NCBI GenBank assembly: GCA_041855385.1
Contig: JBHAEC010000063.1
Span: forward strand, 1-30,197
DNA: 30,197 bases
Source of the DNA: JBHAEC01 sp041855385
Lineage (GTDB): Bacteria > Bacillota > Negativicutes > Veillonellales > Veillonellaceae
Direction: 5' to 3'
Positions within the stretch are counted from its first letter, which is position 1, and every line of letters begins with the position of its first letter. Shown here piece after piece: positions 1 to 7,912 of this stretch. Both the position numbers and the translations under genes were made by a program. The notes under the pieces are model-generated. The model saw only the letters and a program-made list of their open reading frames with translations, was not told where the DNA came from and searched no databases.

Positions 1-692
1 TCATCTTCTACAAACAGACCGGCAGAAAAATGGGCCTTTGCTTTTGACTTTGCTTCTTCTTTGATAATTTGGGCGGCCACAGGAGAGATCACTGTCCTGG
101 GAAGATGATGTTTTAAAAATTCTTCCGACCTCTTAGGCAATCCAGCCGGCTCTACCAATACAATTTCTGTTGGGGCATACATGGTAAATGTATCGATAAG
201 CAGTTCCTCATCTTGCTTATCTTCCGCATATCCCCAGAGCACCTCACCCGTAGATACATCGGAAAATAAAACTACCTTTCCTTTCTCCCCTTCATAAAGA
301 AGGGATAAAAAGTTATTCTCCGCATCAGAAGTTCCATTTTCAGAAATAACCGTCCCGGGGGTAATAACACGAATCACATCGCGTTTAACTATTCCTTTAA
401 CAGCCTTCGGGTCTTCTACCTGTTCACAAATAGCAACTTTATACCCCTTTTTTATCAACTTAGTGATATAGCCTTCTGCCGCATGATAAGGCACCCCGCA
501 CATAGGGGCCTTTTCTTCCGTTCCGGCTGCTCTGCCCGTTAGTGTTATATTGAGTTCTTTTGAGGCAATCAATGCATCATCAAAAAAAAGCTCATAAAAG
601 TCTCCTAATCGAAAGAATAGGAGTTCTTCTTTATAGCGAGATTTGATTTCCTCATATTGCATCATCATAGGGGTCTGCTTCTTTTCCACCAT
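1..692 (-). CDS. mutS: DNA mismatch repair protein MutS, N-terminal part (runs off left edge)
   Basis: The reading frame opens at the ATG at 692, preceded by GGAGGAAAGGGG, and stays open to the edge, giving about 230 residues of the usual 850-900. The translation matches MutS domain I: the mismatch-wedge motif GDFYELF (the Phe and Glu that contact the mispaired base), then LNITLTGR, MCGVPYHAAEGY and VAICEQVEDP, followed by the start of the connector domain. MutS recognises base mispairs and small loops and recruits MutL. The ATPase and clamp domains lie outside the window. It follows miaB on the same strand with an 85-base gap, an arrangement also common elsewhere in Firmicutes. A possible promoter and two inverted repeats lie in that gap, so it may be transcribed both with miaB and on its own. 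The family call is secure. Confidence 0.96.
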   Translation of the reverse strand, partial: MVEKKQTPMMMQYEEIKSRYKEELLFFRLGDFYELFFDDALIASKELNITLTGRAAGTEEKAPMCGVPYHAAEGYITKLIKKGYKVAICEQVEDPKAVKGIVKRDVIRVITPGTVISENGTSDAENNFLSLLYEGEKGKVVLFSDVSTGEVLWGYAEDKQDEELLIDTFTMYAPTEIVLVEPAGLPKRSEEFLKHHLPRTVISPVAAQIIKEEAKSKAKAHFSAGLFVED

Positions 693-721
693 ATTCCCCT
701 TTCCTCCGATAATAAGCATAT

Positions 722-734
722 TGACATATTGTCA
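722..734. repeat. Short palindrome TGACA-3-TGTCA upstream of mutS
   Basis: A perfect 5-bp inverted repeat with a 3-base centre lies between the putative mutS -10 and the start codon, where an operator or a small 5'-UTR hairpin could act. It is short enough to occur by chance in AT-rich DNA. Confidence 0.3.
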
Positions 735-740
735 TCGTAT

Positions 741-770
741 TTTATACTTGCTTGCGGTTTCTAACCGCAA
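741..770 (-). promoter_or_regulatory. Possible mutS promoter overlapping an 8-bp inverted repeat
   Basis: On the minus strand a TTGCGG (-35, 765-770) is followed after 18 bases by TATAAA (-10, 741-746), about 50 bases before the mutS start. The -35 and half of the spacer are embedded in a perfect inverted repeat, TTGCGGTT-AGA-AACCGCAA (752-770). No T-run follows the repeat on either strand, so it is a poor intrinsic terminator. It could be an operator, an mRNA hairpin, or chance. The -35 matches the consensus only in TTG. Confidence 0.35.
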
Positions 771-777
771 TTATCAA

Positions 778-2091
778 CTACCCTTGTAATGTTCCCTTAA
801 GAATCCACGTTTGCCCTTTTTCAATCAAAACATTAGCCGTATCTCCTATCTTGACTCCATCAACTTTCGGGAAAAGAACCATTTTATTTCCCGACGTTCT
901 TCCAAACCAAACATTTTCATCGTTACGGCTTGGGCCTTCTACAATAATCGAGACTTCCTTGTTTTCCAACAATTTATTTATGCGAAGAGAAATCTCATTT
1001 TGTACATCCATCAGAGCCTGTAGGCGAACACGTTTTATCTCTTCCGGTATCTGATCGGACATTGTCGCCGCCGGAGTCCCCGAACGTGGAGAAAAAATGA
1101 AGGTATATGCCATATCATATTCTATATCCTTTAAAAGCTGAAGCGTCGCCTCAAAGTCTTCCTGTGTCTCTCCGGGAAACCCTACGATTAAATCAGTTGT
1201 AATAGTAACATTGGGAATTTTTTCTCTGCAGTATCTGATTAATTCTTTATAATGATCTACGCTGTATCGACGATTCATCTTCTTTAGGATTCGATCAGAC
1301 CCTGACTGTATCGGAAGATGCAACTGGCTTACCACATTAGAAGATGCGGCAATAGAATCAATCATCTCCTTTGTCATATCCTGCGGATGGGAAGTCATAT
1401 AGCGAATACGCTCTATTCCCGGGATTTTATCCAGCGCATCAATCAAAGTACCAAAATGCGTGCCATCCTTGAAATCCAACCCATAGGAATTAACATTTTG
1501 CCCCAACAAAGTAACTTCTTTAAACCCTTTTTCTCCCAACTCACGCACATCTTTTACAATAGATTCAATCGGACGACTTTGCTCCCGACCTCGTACATGA
1601 GGAACAATGCAATAGGTACAAAACTTATTGCAGCCATTCATAATAGGAACCCACGCAAAAAAGGTGCCGTTCGGCTTAGCCGCAAGTTCAGGTAAAGTAG
1701 TATCGTCCATAGATATAACCATTTGTTGTTCATGTGTAGCTTGTACTTCTGCAATCAGCTCATTAATGTGCTTTATATTATGCGTTCCCAAAACAATATC
1801 GATATGTGGTGCCCTTTTAAACATTTCCGCTTGATTTTTTTGGGCCATACAACCGGTAATGGCTATAATTAAGTCTTTATTCTTAGCTTTAAGATGCTTT
1901 AATTCACCAATTTTTCCATATATCTTGTTCTCTGCCGTTTCACGAACACAGCAAGTATTTAAAAGAATCAGGTCTGCCTCATGTACCATTTCCGTAGGGA
2001 GGTATCCGGTTAACTCAAGTTGATAAGCTAATCGCTCCGAATCACTTTCATTCATCTGGCAACCGTATGTATAAATATAATAATATTTCAT
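778..2091 (-). CDS. miaB: tRNA-2-methylthio-N6-isopentenyladenosine methylthiotransferase MiaB
   Basis: This is a radical-SAM methylthiotransferase that adds the 2-methylthio group to isopentenyl-A37 of tRNAs reading UNN codons. From the chosen start (MKYYYIYTYGCQMNESD) it has 437 residues, a normal length. The N-terminal UPF0004 domain carries the auxiliary-cluster cysteines in TYGCQMN, NTCCVRE and TGCMAQ. The radical SAM CX3CX2C motif appears as NGCNKFCTYC, and a TRAM domain ends the protein. The frame is open upstream to an ATG at 2133, which would add 14 residues (MIMLAPLEMGIVAL) with no counterpart in the family, so I prefer 2091. The ribosome binding site for 2091 is poor, however, and the upstream ATG has a G-rich stretch in front of it. 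A hairpin region covers this start zone. It lies between the P-loop/Asp23 gene and mutS. Confidence 0.96.
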   Translation of the reverse strand: MKYYYIYTYGCQMNESDSERLAYQLELTGYLPTEMVHEADLILLNTCCVRETAENKIYGKIGELKHLKAKNKDLIIAITGCMAQKNQAEMFKRAPHIDIVLGTHNIKHINELIAEVQATHEQQMVISMDDTTLPELAAKPNGTFFAWVPIMNGCNKFCTYCIVPHVRGREQSRPIESIVKDVRELGEKGFKEVTLLGQNVNSYGLDFKDGTHFGTLIDALDKIPGIERIRYMTSHPQDMTKEMIDSIAASSNVVSQLHLPIQSGSDRILKKMNRRYSVDHYKELIRYCREKIPNVTITTDLIVGFPGETQEDFEATLQLLKDIEYDMAYTFIFSPRSGTPAATMSDQIPEEIKRVRLQALMDVQNEISLRINKLLENKEVSIIVEGPSRNDENVWFGRTSGNKMVLFPKVDGVKIGDTANVLIEKGQTWILKGTLQG

Positions 2092-2103
2092 TAAAGCCAC
2101 AAT

Positions 2104-2150
2104 CCCCATTTCTAATGGGGCGAGCATAATCATTCATCTCGCCCCCCATT
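2104..2150 (-). promoter_or_regulatory. Two mutually exclusive hairpins covering the miaB start region
   Basis: Read on the minus strand, AATGGGGGGCGAG (2150-2138) can pair with CTCGCCCCATT (2124-2114) as an 11-bp stem with a two-G bulge. The 3' half of that stem (CCCCATT, 2120-2114) can instead pair with AATGGGG (2110-2104) across a three-base loop. The two structures share bases and cannot coexist. The first masks the G-rich ribosome-binding candidate for the ATG at 2133. The second lies 13 to 29 bases before the ATG at 2091. No T-run follows either hairpin on the minus strand, so translation control or RNA processing fits better than attenuation. Function is inference; the base complementarity is direct. 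Confidence 0.45.
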
Positions 2151-2186
2151 GTATTCTATCTATTCTTTTTCTTCTAAAGAAGATAT

Positions 2187-3014
2187 TTAAGGTCCGACAA
2201 TACTCTTTACTGTTATCTGTAAGCGTTCAATAGACATGCCGGTAATATATTCGATTTCCTGACGAATACTTTTCTGTATCTTACTCATTAATGTTTTAAC
2301 GGCATAACCATATTTTATGGTTACCGACATTTCCAACAATAATGCATTATTTCCCTTTTTGCTTTTCTTAATCTTAAGATCATTCACGCCTACCATACCC
2401 TTAACCTTCGCTACCGCATTCTTTATAAGTTCCTGAATAACGGAGTCTGAAAAGGTTAACTTGCCGTAGTAACTAAACACCGGACGAATAACTGATTTTT
2501 CAAAGGTAGCTTCACTACGACGTAATCTAGATTTTTTAAATATGGAACGTATCGGATCAATTAAGTATCCTCTAAAATGAGGTTTAAGTTCCATAGTTGG
2601 TACGGGAATAATATGTTTTCCTTCTTTTAATCGATTAAACTGTGCCTTTTCAATCTCTCTGGGGGTAGCTACTTCTTCAATACGAATATATCGACTAGGT
2701 GCAGGCACACCAATAGATTTAGCAATTTTTTTTATCATGTTGTCTGAAGTTCCCAAAATGAGAAGACGCTCCGGTTTTATTCGCTCTAATGCGTTTTTTA
2801 CTGATTCGATTTGCACCGGATCTTGAAAAATAGCCCGCCTTACTGCTTTTAAACGACTAGTTTCTTTTTTTGCGGAAAATCCCGCTACAATACGATTCTG
2901 GTATATCAATATACCATCATCAATAATACACTCTATTTGATTCTCATGAGCTACAACGAGAGCTCTGTGGCTTTTTCCTGTACCACTGGCACCAACAAAT
3001 GCTACTACTTCCAT
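2187..3014 (-). CDS. P-loop ATPase fused to an Asp23-like domain (function unknown)
   Basis: This 275-residue protein starts at an ATG preceded by AAAGGAG. Residues 1-30 hold a strand and a clear Walker A motif, GASGTGKS (8-15), followed by IIDDGILI, a plausible acidic Walker B-like strand. Residues 30-185 form a nucleotide-kinase-like or ABC-like core ending in a basic stretch (KKSRLRRSEA). Residues about 188-272 look like an Asp23/Gls24 (alkaline shock) domain: a helix KNAVAKVKGMVGVNDLKI, strands LLLEMSVTIKYG, a helix, and a final strand of type ERLQITVKSIV. Asp23 proteins are small membrane-associated envelope-stress factors in Gram-positives, normally without an ATPase. It lies 18 bases after the PHP gene and just before miaB, which does not reveal a role. 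The P-loop call is firm and the Asp23 call rests on pattern similarity. A role linking ATP binding to the envelope is inference. Confidence 0.8.
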   Translation of the reverse strand: MEVVAFVGASGTGKSHRALVVAHENQIECIIDDGILIYQNRIVAGFSAKKETSRLKAVRRAIFQDPVQIESVKNALERIKPERLLILGTSDNMIKKIAKSIGVPAPSRYIRIEEVATPREIEKAQFNRLKEGKHIIPVPTMELKPHFRGYLIDPIRSIFKKSRLRRSEATFEKSVIRPVFSYYGKLTFSDSVIQELIKNAVAKVKGMVGVNDLKIKKSKKGNNALLLEMSVTIKYGYAVKTLMSKIQKSIRQEIEYITGMSIERLQITVKSIVGP

Positions 3015-3032
3015 CTCGTCACTCCTTTATCC

Positions 3033-3878
3033 CTACCTCACTTTACAAGTATGTGCCTTTTCAGAGAGAACCCCTAAGAAATCTTCAACTTTTTCCGCTT
3101 CTACTCGATACTCTCCTAAAGTGGAAGGATATCTTCCTTTCATAGCATGAAAGTCCGATCCTCCCGTAACCAAAATACCAAACTCCTTTGCCATAGCAAG
3201 ATATTTTAAACTTATTTTTGCCTCCGCCTGTTTTGGATAATACACTTCAATCCCGTCAAAGCCAAAGGTCAATAACTCTCTCACAACCTCATCGTCACAA
3301 ACCAGCACAGGATGAGCAAGAACAGCCAAGCCTCCAGCCTTTTTTATTAATTCTACAACCGTTCTTGGATGTATCTCCGGCTTAGGCTCATAAGCGGGTC
3401 TTCCCTTGGCCAACAAAGCATCAAAACAATCTCCCACAGATTCAAAATAACCTTTGCTGATTAAGAGATTTGCCAAATGTGGCCTTCCCCAAACTCCTTG
3501 ACCAGGGAAAAGTGCTATCAGTTCGGAAAAATGCGTCCCATATCCCAGCCGATCACAGTTCTCAACCATTTTTTTTATACGCGTATCTCGTTGCTCCTTA
3601 AAAACTCGGAGAAAACGTCCCATTTCTTTATTATTAATATCAAAGCCATACCCTAAAACATGAACACTTCGCTCTTTATAAGTTGTACTGAATTCAATAC
3701 CCGGAATAATCTCAATTCCATCAATATCTTTTTCCGTCAAATGCTCGTATGCTTCAATCGTATCATGATCAGTAATGGAAATGCAGGCTAACTTTTTTTC
3801 TTTTGCCAATTCTATAAGATTTGCCGGGGTCATTTGCCCATCTGACATCGTAGTATGTAGGTGTAAATCTACTAACAT
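3033..3878 (-). CDS. PHP-domain phosphoesterase (YciV/RNase AM-like)
   Basis: This is a 281-residue PHP-superfamily metal-dependent phosphoesterase. Metal-binding motifs in order are DLHLHTTMSDG at the N-terminus, SITDHDTIEAY, IIPGIEFS, GRPHLANLL, AVLAHPVL and GSDFHAMKG near the end. The spacing and the inserted helical part match the stand-alone PHP family of E. coli YciV (RNase AM), whose members attack 3',5'-bisnucleotides or 5' RNA ends. The exact substrate cannot be read from sequence. The frame is open to 3917, but family members begin at the DLHLHT strand. The ATG pair at 3881/3878 has GAGAAAGGG just upstream, and 3878 gives the better spacing. It is the first gene of the PHP, P-loop/Asp23, miaB, mutS unit, with a putative promoter about 45 bases upstream. 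Confidence 0.9.
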   Translation of the reverse strand: MLVDLHLHTTMSDGQMTPANLIELAKEKKLACISITDHDTIEAYEHLTEKDIDGIEIIPGIEFSTTYKERSVHVLGYGFDINNKEMGRFLRVFKEQRDTRIKKMVENCDRLGYGTHFSELIALFPGQGVWGRPHLANLLISKGYFESVGDCFDALLAKGRPAYEPKPEIHPRTVVELIKKAGGLAVLAHPVLVCDDEVVRELLTFGFDGIEVYYPKQAEAKISLKYLAMAKEFGILVTGGSDFHAMKGRYPSTLGEYRVEAEKVEDFLGVLSEKAHTCKVR

Positions 3879-3922
3879 CATATCCCTTTCTCGTTCATCA
3901 ATATATAGAATCCCCAATCTAT

Positions 3923-3951
3923 ATTATCCACCAAAATACTAGAATATACAA
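3923..3951 (-). promoter_or_regulatory. Putative promoter of the PHP-miaB-mutS unit, with palindrome at the -35
   Basis: On the minus strand TTGTAT (3946-3951) and GATAAT (3923-3928, one mismatch to TATAAT) are separated by 17 bases. A perfect 13-base palindrome TACAAG-A-CTTGTA (3947-3959) covers the -35, a classic place for a repressor operator. The -35 is a weak match (3 of 6). Confidence 0.4.
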
Positions 3952-4041
3952 GTCTTGTAAGAATGTATATTTACTGATTTATTTAATTTTACCCCTTTTC
4001 AATCTTATGAAAAAAATTTTTAAAACATTTTCCTCAATAGC

Positions 4042-4076
4042 AAAACTACCGATGAGTAACTTTCTCACCGGTAGTT
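4042..4076 (-). terminator. Intrinsic terminator downstream of proS
   Basis: On the minus strand AACTACCGGTGAG and CTCATCGGTAGTT form a stem of 13 bp with one internal mismatch and a 7-base loop, followed by a short TTTT run (4042-4045, partly inside the stem). It begins 21 bases after the proS stop and closes the pyrH-to-proS gene series. The T-run is short, so termination may be partial. Confidence 0.65.
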
Positions 4077-4097
4077 CAATGTGTTAAAAACGTTGGT

Positions 4098-5816
4098 TTA
4101 CAGGTTTAATAACAAATCCCCAACAGTCTTCGTTATCTCGTTCATGGGAACAACAATAACTTCTTTACTTTTACGAACACGAATTTCTACATCATTGGTT
4201 TCTGCCGTGGCTTTGCTAATTGTAATGCGCAACGGATAGCCGATTAAATCCGCATCTTTGAATTTCACCCCTGCCCTCTCTTTTCTATCATCAAGGAGTA
4301 CATCAATTTTTTCGTCCAAAAGTTTGTTATAAATAGATGTACTAATCTCCATCAATACGTCATCCTTTGCATTGATAGGAACAATTACCACTTCGTAAGG
4401 CGCGATAGAAACCGGCCAAATAATTCCGTCTTCGTCATGGCTTTGCTCAATGGCTGCCGCCATTGTTCTTGAAACTCCGATACCATAACAGCCCATAATC
4501 ATGGGAGTAGGTCTTCCGTTTTGATCTAAGAAGGTGGCCCCCAAAGACTCGCTATATTTTGTGCCCAGTTTAAATACTTGTCCAACTTCTATCCCTTTGC
4601 TGGATAAAAGCGTGGCACCACATTCAGGGCAACATTCATTTTCTCCGATAAGGCGAATAGATCCAACTAAAATATCATCAAGATTAAAGTCTCGTTTAGG
4701 ATTTATATTAGCATAGTGTGCGTCTACCTTATTAGCTCCTCCTACACAGTTATACATGTGTAAAACAGATTCATCCACAACAATAGCAAACCCTTCTTTC
4801 TGGGATAATCCTACGGGGCTTATAAAACCTGCCGTTAACCCGAATTTTTCCAAGTCTTCTGCTTCGGCCATTTCAAGTTCGAGAGATGAGTTTACCAAAT
4901 GTTGTACCGCAACCTCATTAACGGAATGATCTCCCCTAACAATTGCCAGAACAACCAAATCATCGGCTTTATACACAACGGCTTTTATCGTTTTATCCAA
5001 AGAAAGTCCAAGAAAGGTTGCCACTGCCTCAATAGTCTTAGCTTCAGGCGTATCAACTACAATAAGTTCCTTCATCTCTTCTTTGGGAGCTATTACAACA
5101 GCAGGTTTTGCACTTTCTACATTAGATGCATAGGTACAAGAAGGGCAATGTACAATATCCGCCTCTCCGGAATCTGCCAATACCATGAACTCATGAGTAT
5201 TACTACCCCCAATAGCACCACCATCTGCCTCAACCGGTCGGAATGAGAGGCCACATCTGGTAAAAATGTTGGAATACGCGTCATACATAGATTGATAATG
5301 GATATCTAATCCGGCTTCGTCAATATCAAAAGAATAAGCATCTTTCATGATAAACTCTCGCCCGCGCATAAGACCATAACGGGGGCGACGTTCATCCCGA
5401 TATTTATTCTGTACCTGATATAGCAACAAGGGCAATTGCCGATAAGAATTTACATCCCCTTTTACCAAGGTGGTCACTAACTCTTCATGTGTCGGAGCTA
5501 AACAATAATTCCTTCCGTGTCGATCTTTTAAACGAAACATTTCGTCTCCATAAACCTTCCAACGACCTGTTTCCTCCCACATTTCAGAAGGCTGAATAAT
5601 GGGCATAAGAATTTCCTGTCCACCCGCTTTGTTCATTTCCTCTCGAACGATAGTTTCAATTTTTCGCAGCGTTTTCCACGCTAAAGGAAGGTAGGTATAT
5701 ATTCCTCCTGCCATTTTTCTTATAAAACCCGCACGTAACATATATTGATGGCTGACCACTTCAGCATCTGCAGGTGTTTCTCGTAAAGTAGGACTGAATA
5801 ATTTACTCGCCAACAT
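4098..5816 (-). CDS. proS: Prolyl-tRNA synthetase (bacterial type, with editing domain)
   Basis: This class II synthetase of 572 residues, the usual length of the bacterial-type enzyme, charges tRNA-Pro. The N-terminus (MLASKLFSPTLRETPADAEV) is typical. Motif 2 is visible in the region YGLMRGREFIMKDAYSFD and motif 3 in GCYGIGVSRTMAAAIEQ. Between them, residues about 225-400 form the INS editing domain that hydrolyses Ala-tRNA-Pro, beginning after a HCPSCTYASN stretch. The C-terminal anticodon-binding domain starts near PVSIAPYEVVIVP. The start has GGAAAGGA upstream and lies 4 bases after the ispG stop. It ends the long operon and is followed by a hairpin terminator. No T-box leader precedes it, so it is presumably expressed with the isoprenoid genes. 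Confidence 0.97.
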   Translation of the reverse strand: MLASKLFSPTLRETPADAEVVSHQYMLRAGFIRKMAGGIYTYLPLAWKTLRKIETIVREEMNKAGGQEILMPIIQPSEMWEETGRWKVYGDEMFRLKDRHGRNYCLAPTHEELVTTLVKGDVNSYRQLPLLLYQVQNKYRDERRPRYGLMRGREFIMKDAYSFDIDEAGLDIHYQSMYDAYSNIFTRCGLSFRPVEADGGAIGGSNTHEFMVLADSGEADIVHCPSCTYASNVESAKPAVVIAPKEEMKELIVVDTPEAKTIEAVATFLGLSLDKTIKAVVYKADDLVVLAIVRGDHSVNEVAVQHLVNSSLELEMAEAEDLEKFGLTAGFISPVGLSQKEGFAIVVDESVLHMYNCVGGANKVDAHYANINPKRDFNLDDILVGSIRLIGENECCPECGATLLSSKGIEVGQVFKLGTKYSESLGATFLDQNGRPTPMIMGCYGIGVSRTMAAAIEQSHDEDGIIWPVSIAPYEVVIVPINAKDDVLMEISTSIYNKLLDEKIDVLLDDRKERAGVKFKDADLIGYPLRITISKATAETNDVEIRVRKSKEVIVVPMNEITKTVGDLLLNL

Positions 5817-5820
5817 ATTT

Positions 5821-6888
5821 CTATCGTTCCTTTCCTAGATAGTCTTCTATTTCTTGAAAGAGAGCATTTACTAATTCCGCTTCAGGCACTGTTCGTATTA
5901 CTTCACCTTTGCGAAATAAAATACCGCATCCATCGCCTCCGGCAATGCCAAAATCGGCTTCTCTCGCCTCTCCCGGACCGTTTACCACACAACCCATAAC
6001 CGCCACTTTTATCGGCGCATCTATTGATTTTAGTCGCTCTTCAACTATTTCTGCCATAGAAACCAAATTCACTTGGCAACGACCACAGGTAGGGCATGAA
6101 ATCATTGTAGCACCAAAACTTCTAAGTCCTAAAGAGCTCACTATCATCCGCCCTACCTCTATCTCGTGGATAGGATCTCCGGTTAATGATACTCTAATCG
6201 TATCGCCAATCCCCTGCGCCAAAAGCGAACCTATACCGATAGCAGATTTTATAGTTCCCTGTTTTACCGTTCCCGCTTCCGTTACCCCTAAATGCAGAGG
6301 ATAGTCCACCTTATCAGCCAGTTTGCGATATGCCTCTATCATTAAAGGTACCTCGGTAGCCTTAATGGAAAGCTTCATTTCTTTATACTCCAGCTTTTCA
6401 AGAATGCGGACATGTTCTAAAGCAGCTTCTACCATCCCCTCTGCCGTAGGATGCCCTCCATTTGCCTTCAAAATGTGAAGAGGTAAAGAGCCGGCATTAA
6501 TGCCGATACGAATGGGAATTTTTTTTGGTCTGGCCGCTTCCACCACCGCCGCTACATTGCTCTCTCCGCCGATATTGCCCGGATTAATCCTTAATCCGTC
6601 AACCCCATTTTCAATTGCCAAAAGAGCCAATTTATAGTTAAAGTGAATATCTGCAATCAGGGGAATTGAAATACGTGGTTTAATATGCTTGATAGCATTT
6701 GCCGATTCCTCAGAGGGAATTGCTACTCTAATCAGTTCACATCCCGCCTCTTCCAAGCGATTAATCTCCGCAATTGCTTTTTCATAATCTTTCGGATTCG
6801 CCGTTATCATGGACTGAATAGATATAGGTGCATAATCGCCAATTTTTACGCCGCCAAGCTCAATCCCTCTCGTTTGTTTTCGCTTCAT
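5821..6888 (-). CDS. ispG: 4-hydroxy-3-methylbut-2-en-1-yl diphosphate synthase IspG
   Basis: This [4Fe-4S] enzyme of the MEP pathway converts methylerythritol cyclodiphosphate to HMBPP. At 355 residues it is the compact, two-domain bacterial form without the plant-type insert. The TIM-barrel part begins VKIGDYAPISIQSM and includes PLIADIHFNYKLAL and LRINPGNIGG. The C-terminal cluster domain has cysteines in SCPTCGRCQ and MGCVVNGPGEA, including the expected Glu. I start it at the ATG at 6888, which overlaps the rseP stop as TAATG. The frame also allows a GTG at 6900, but nothing like a ribosome binding site precedes it. Position between rseP and proS suits coupled translation. Confidence 0.97.
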   Translation of the reverse strand: MKRKQTRGIELGGVKIGDYAPISIQSMITANPKDYEKAIAEINRLEEAGCELIRVAIPSEESANAIKHIKPRISIPLIADIHFNYKLALLAIENGVDGLRINPGNIGGESNVAAVVEAARPKKIPIRIGINAGSLPLHILKANGGHPTAEGMVEAALEHVRILEKLEYKEMKLSIKATEVPLMIEAYRKLADKVDYPLHLGVTEAGTVKQGTIKSAIGIGSLLAQGIGDTIRVSLTGDPIHEIEVGRMIVSSLGLRSFGATMISCPTCGRCQVNLVSMAEIVEERLKSIDAPIKVAVMGCVVNGPGEAREADFGIAGGDGCGILFRKGEVIRTVPEAELVNALFQEIEDYLGKER

Positions 6889-7910
6889 TATTTCGCCCAC
6901 AATCTACTTAAATCTAATCCCGTTGCGTACATAAACAACAATACCATTAATACGATTCCTACCGTTTGGATATAGTATAAAACTCTGTCCGGCAAACGGC
7001 GTCTCGTAATAGCTTCATACATAAGAACGACAATATGTCCTCCGTCCAGTGCAGGCACAGGTAAAAGATTCAGTATCCCCAAATTGATACTAAGTACCGC
7101 CGTAAACTGCAATAAATAGGAAAATCCAATATTAGCAACCTGTCCAGCCATCTGAGCTACCCCTAAAGGGCCTGCTACATCCGCCTTACTCTGTCCGGTC
7201 ACCATATTAAAGATACCTTGTACCATTTCCGCCATAATAAGTCCGGTATAACTTATAGACTTAAACAAAGACTCCCCTACCGTATAATAGGTTTCCTTCA
7301 TCAGCGGATATATTCCGATAATAACTCTGCCATCAGATTCTGCGGGAATGACGGTAAGTTCCTTCTCAACCCCATTTCTGATAATTTTAACCGAAACTAC
7401 CTCATTGGCATGTCCAGAAAAATTCTTATTTATATCTTTCCATTGAGAAATCTCTTTTCCCCCAATATTAATAATTCTATCTTCCTTCAAAAACCCCGCC
7501 TTTTCTGCCGGCCCATTGGTCGTTATGCGCCCTACAATCGGTTCATTTGTCGGCTGTGATACTCCAAACAAGGCAAAGACAGAAAAAAATAAAATTACAG
7601 CCAAAAGAAAATTCATTACCGCCCCCGCCGAAATGACTAACATACGTTGCCATACCGATTTTTGCTGAAAAGAGCGTTCATCTTGAGGCTCTTCCGGGTC
7701 CATACCGGCAATTTTATTATACCCACCTAAGGGAATAATTCGAATAGAATAAAGTGTTTCCCCTCTTCGCACAGAAATTAACGAGGGGCCAAAGCCGATG
7801 GCAAACTCATCAACGCGCATGCCACACATCTTTGCTGTAACAAAATGGCCCAGTTCATGGATAAAAACAATTAATCCAAATACAAAGACCGTTGCTAAAA
7901 TCGTTATCAT
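6888..7910 (-). CDS. rseP: Site-2 zinc metalloprotease RseP/RasP
   Basis: This polytopic membrane protease of 340 residues performs regulated intramembrane proteolysis (for example of anti-sigma factors or signal-peptide remnants). The first transmembrane segment holds the zinc motif HELGH (18-22). A PDZ domain occupies about residues 105-190 (ITTNGPAEKAGFLKEDRI and following). The C-terminal membrane segments contain the third-ligand motif LLPVPALDGGH. It has one PDZ domain, like B. subtilis RasP, and not two like E. coli RseP. AAGGAG lies just before the start and overlaps the dxr stop, 2 bases upstream. Its place between dxr and ispG is standard in Firmicutes. Confidence 0.96.
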   Translation of the reverse strand: MITILATVFVFGLIVFIHELGHFVTAKMCGMRVDEFAIGFGPSLISVRRGETLYSIRIIPLGGYNKIAGMDPEEPQDERSFQQKSVWQRMLVISAGAVMNFLLAVILFFSVFALFGVSQPTNEPIVGRITTNGPAEKAGFLKEDRIINIGGKEISQWKDINKNFSGHANEVVSVKIIRNGVEKELTVIPAESDGRVIIGIYPLMKETYYTVGESLFKSISYTGLIMAEMVQGIFNMVTGQSKADVAGPLGVAQMAGQVANIGFSYLLQFTAVLSINLGILNLLPVPALDGGHIVVLMYEAITRRRLPDRVLYYIQTVGIVLMVLLFMYATGLDLSRLWAK

Positions 7911-7912
7911 AA

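Noticed and set aside
2091..2133. Longer miaB with 14 extra N-terminal residues
   Set aside because: The extra residues do not resemble the family N-terminus and overlap the hairpin region; kept only as an alternative start.
3879..3917. Longer PHP protein starting at 3917
   Set aside because: The added residues lie before the conserved first strand, and a better-placed ribosome binding site precedes the ATG pair at 3881/3878.
5909..6304. 131-aa plus-strand open frame opposite ispG
   Set aside because: It is antisense to the conserved iron-sulfur domain of IspG; a codon-bias shadow.
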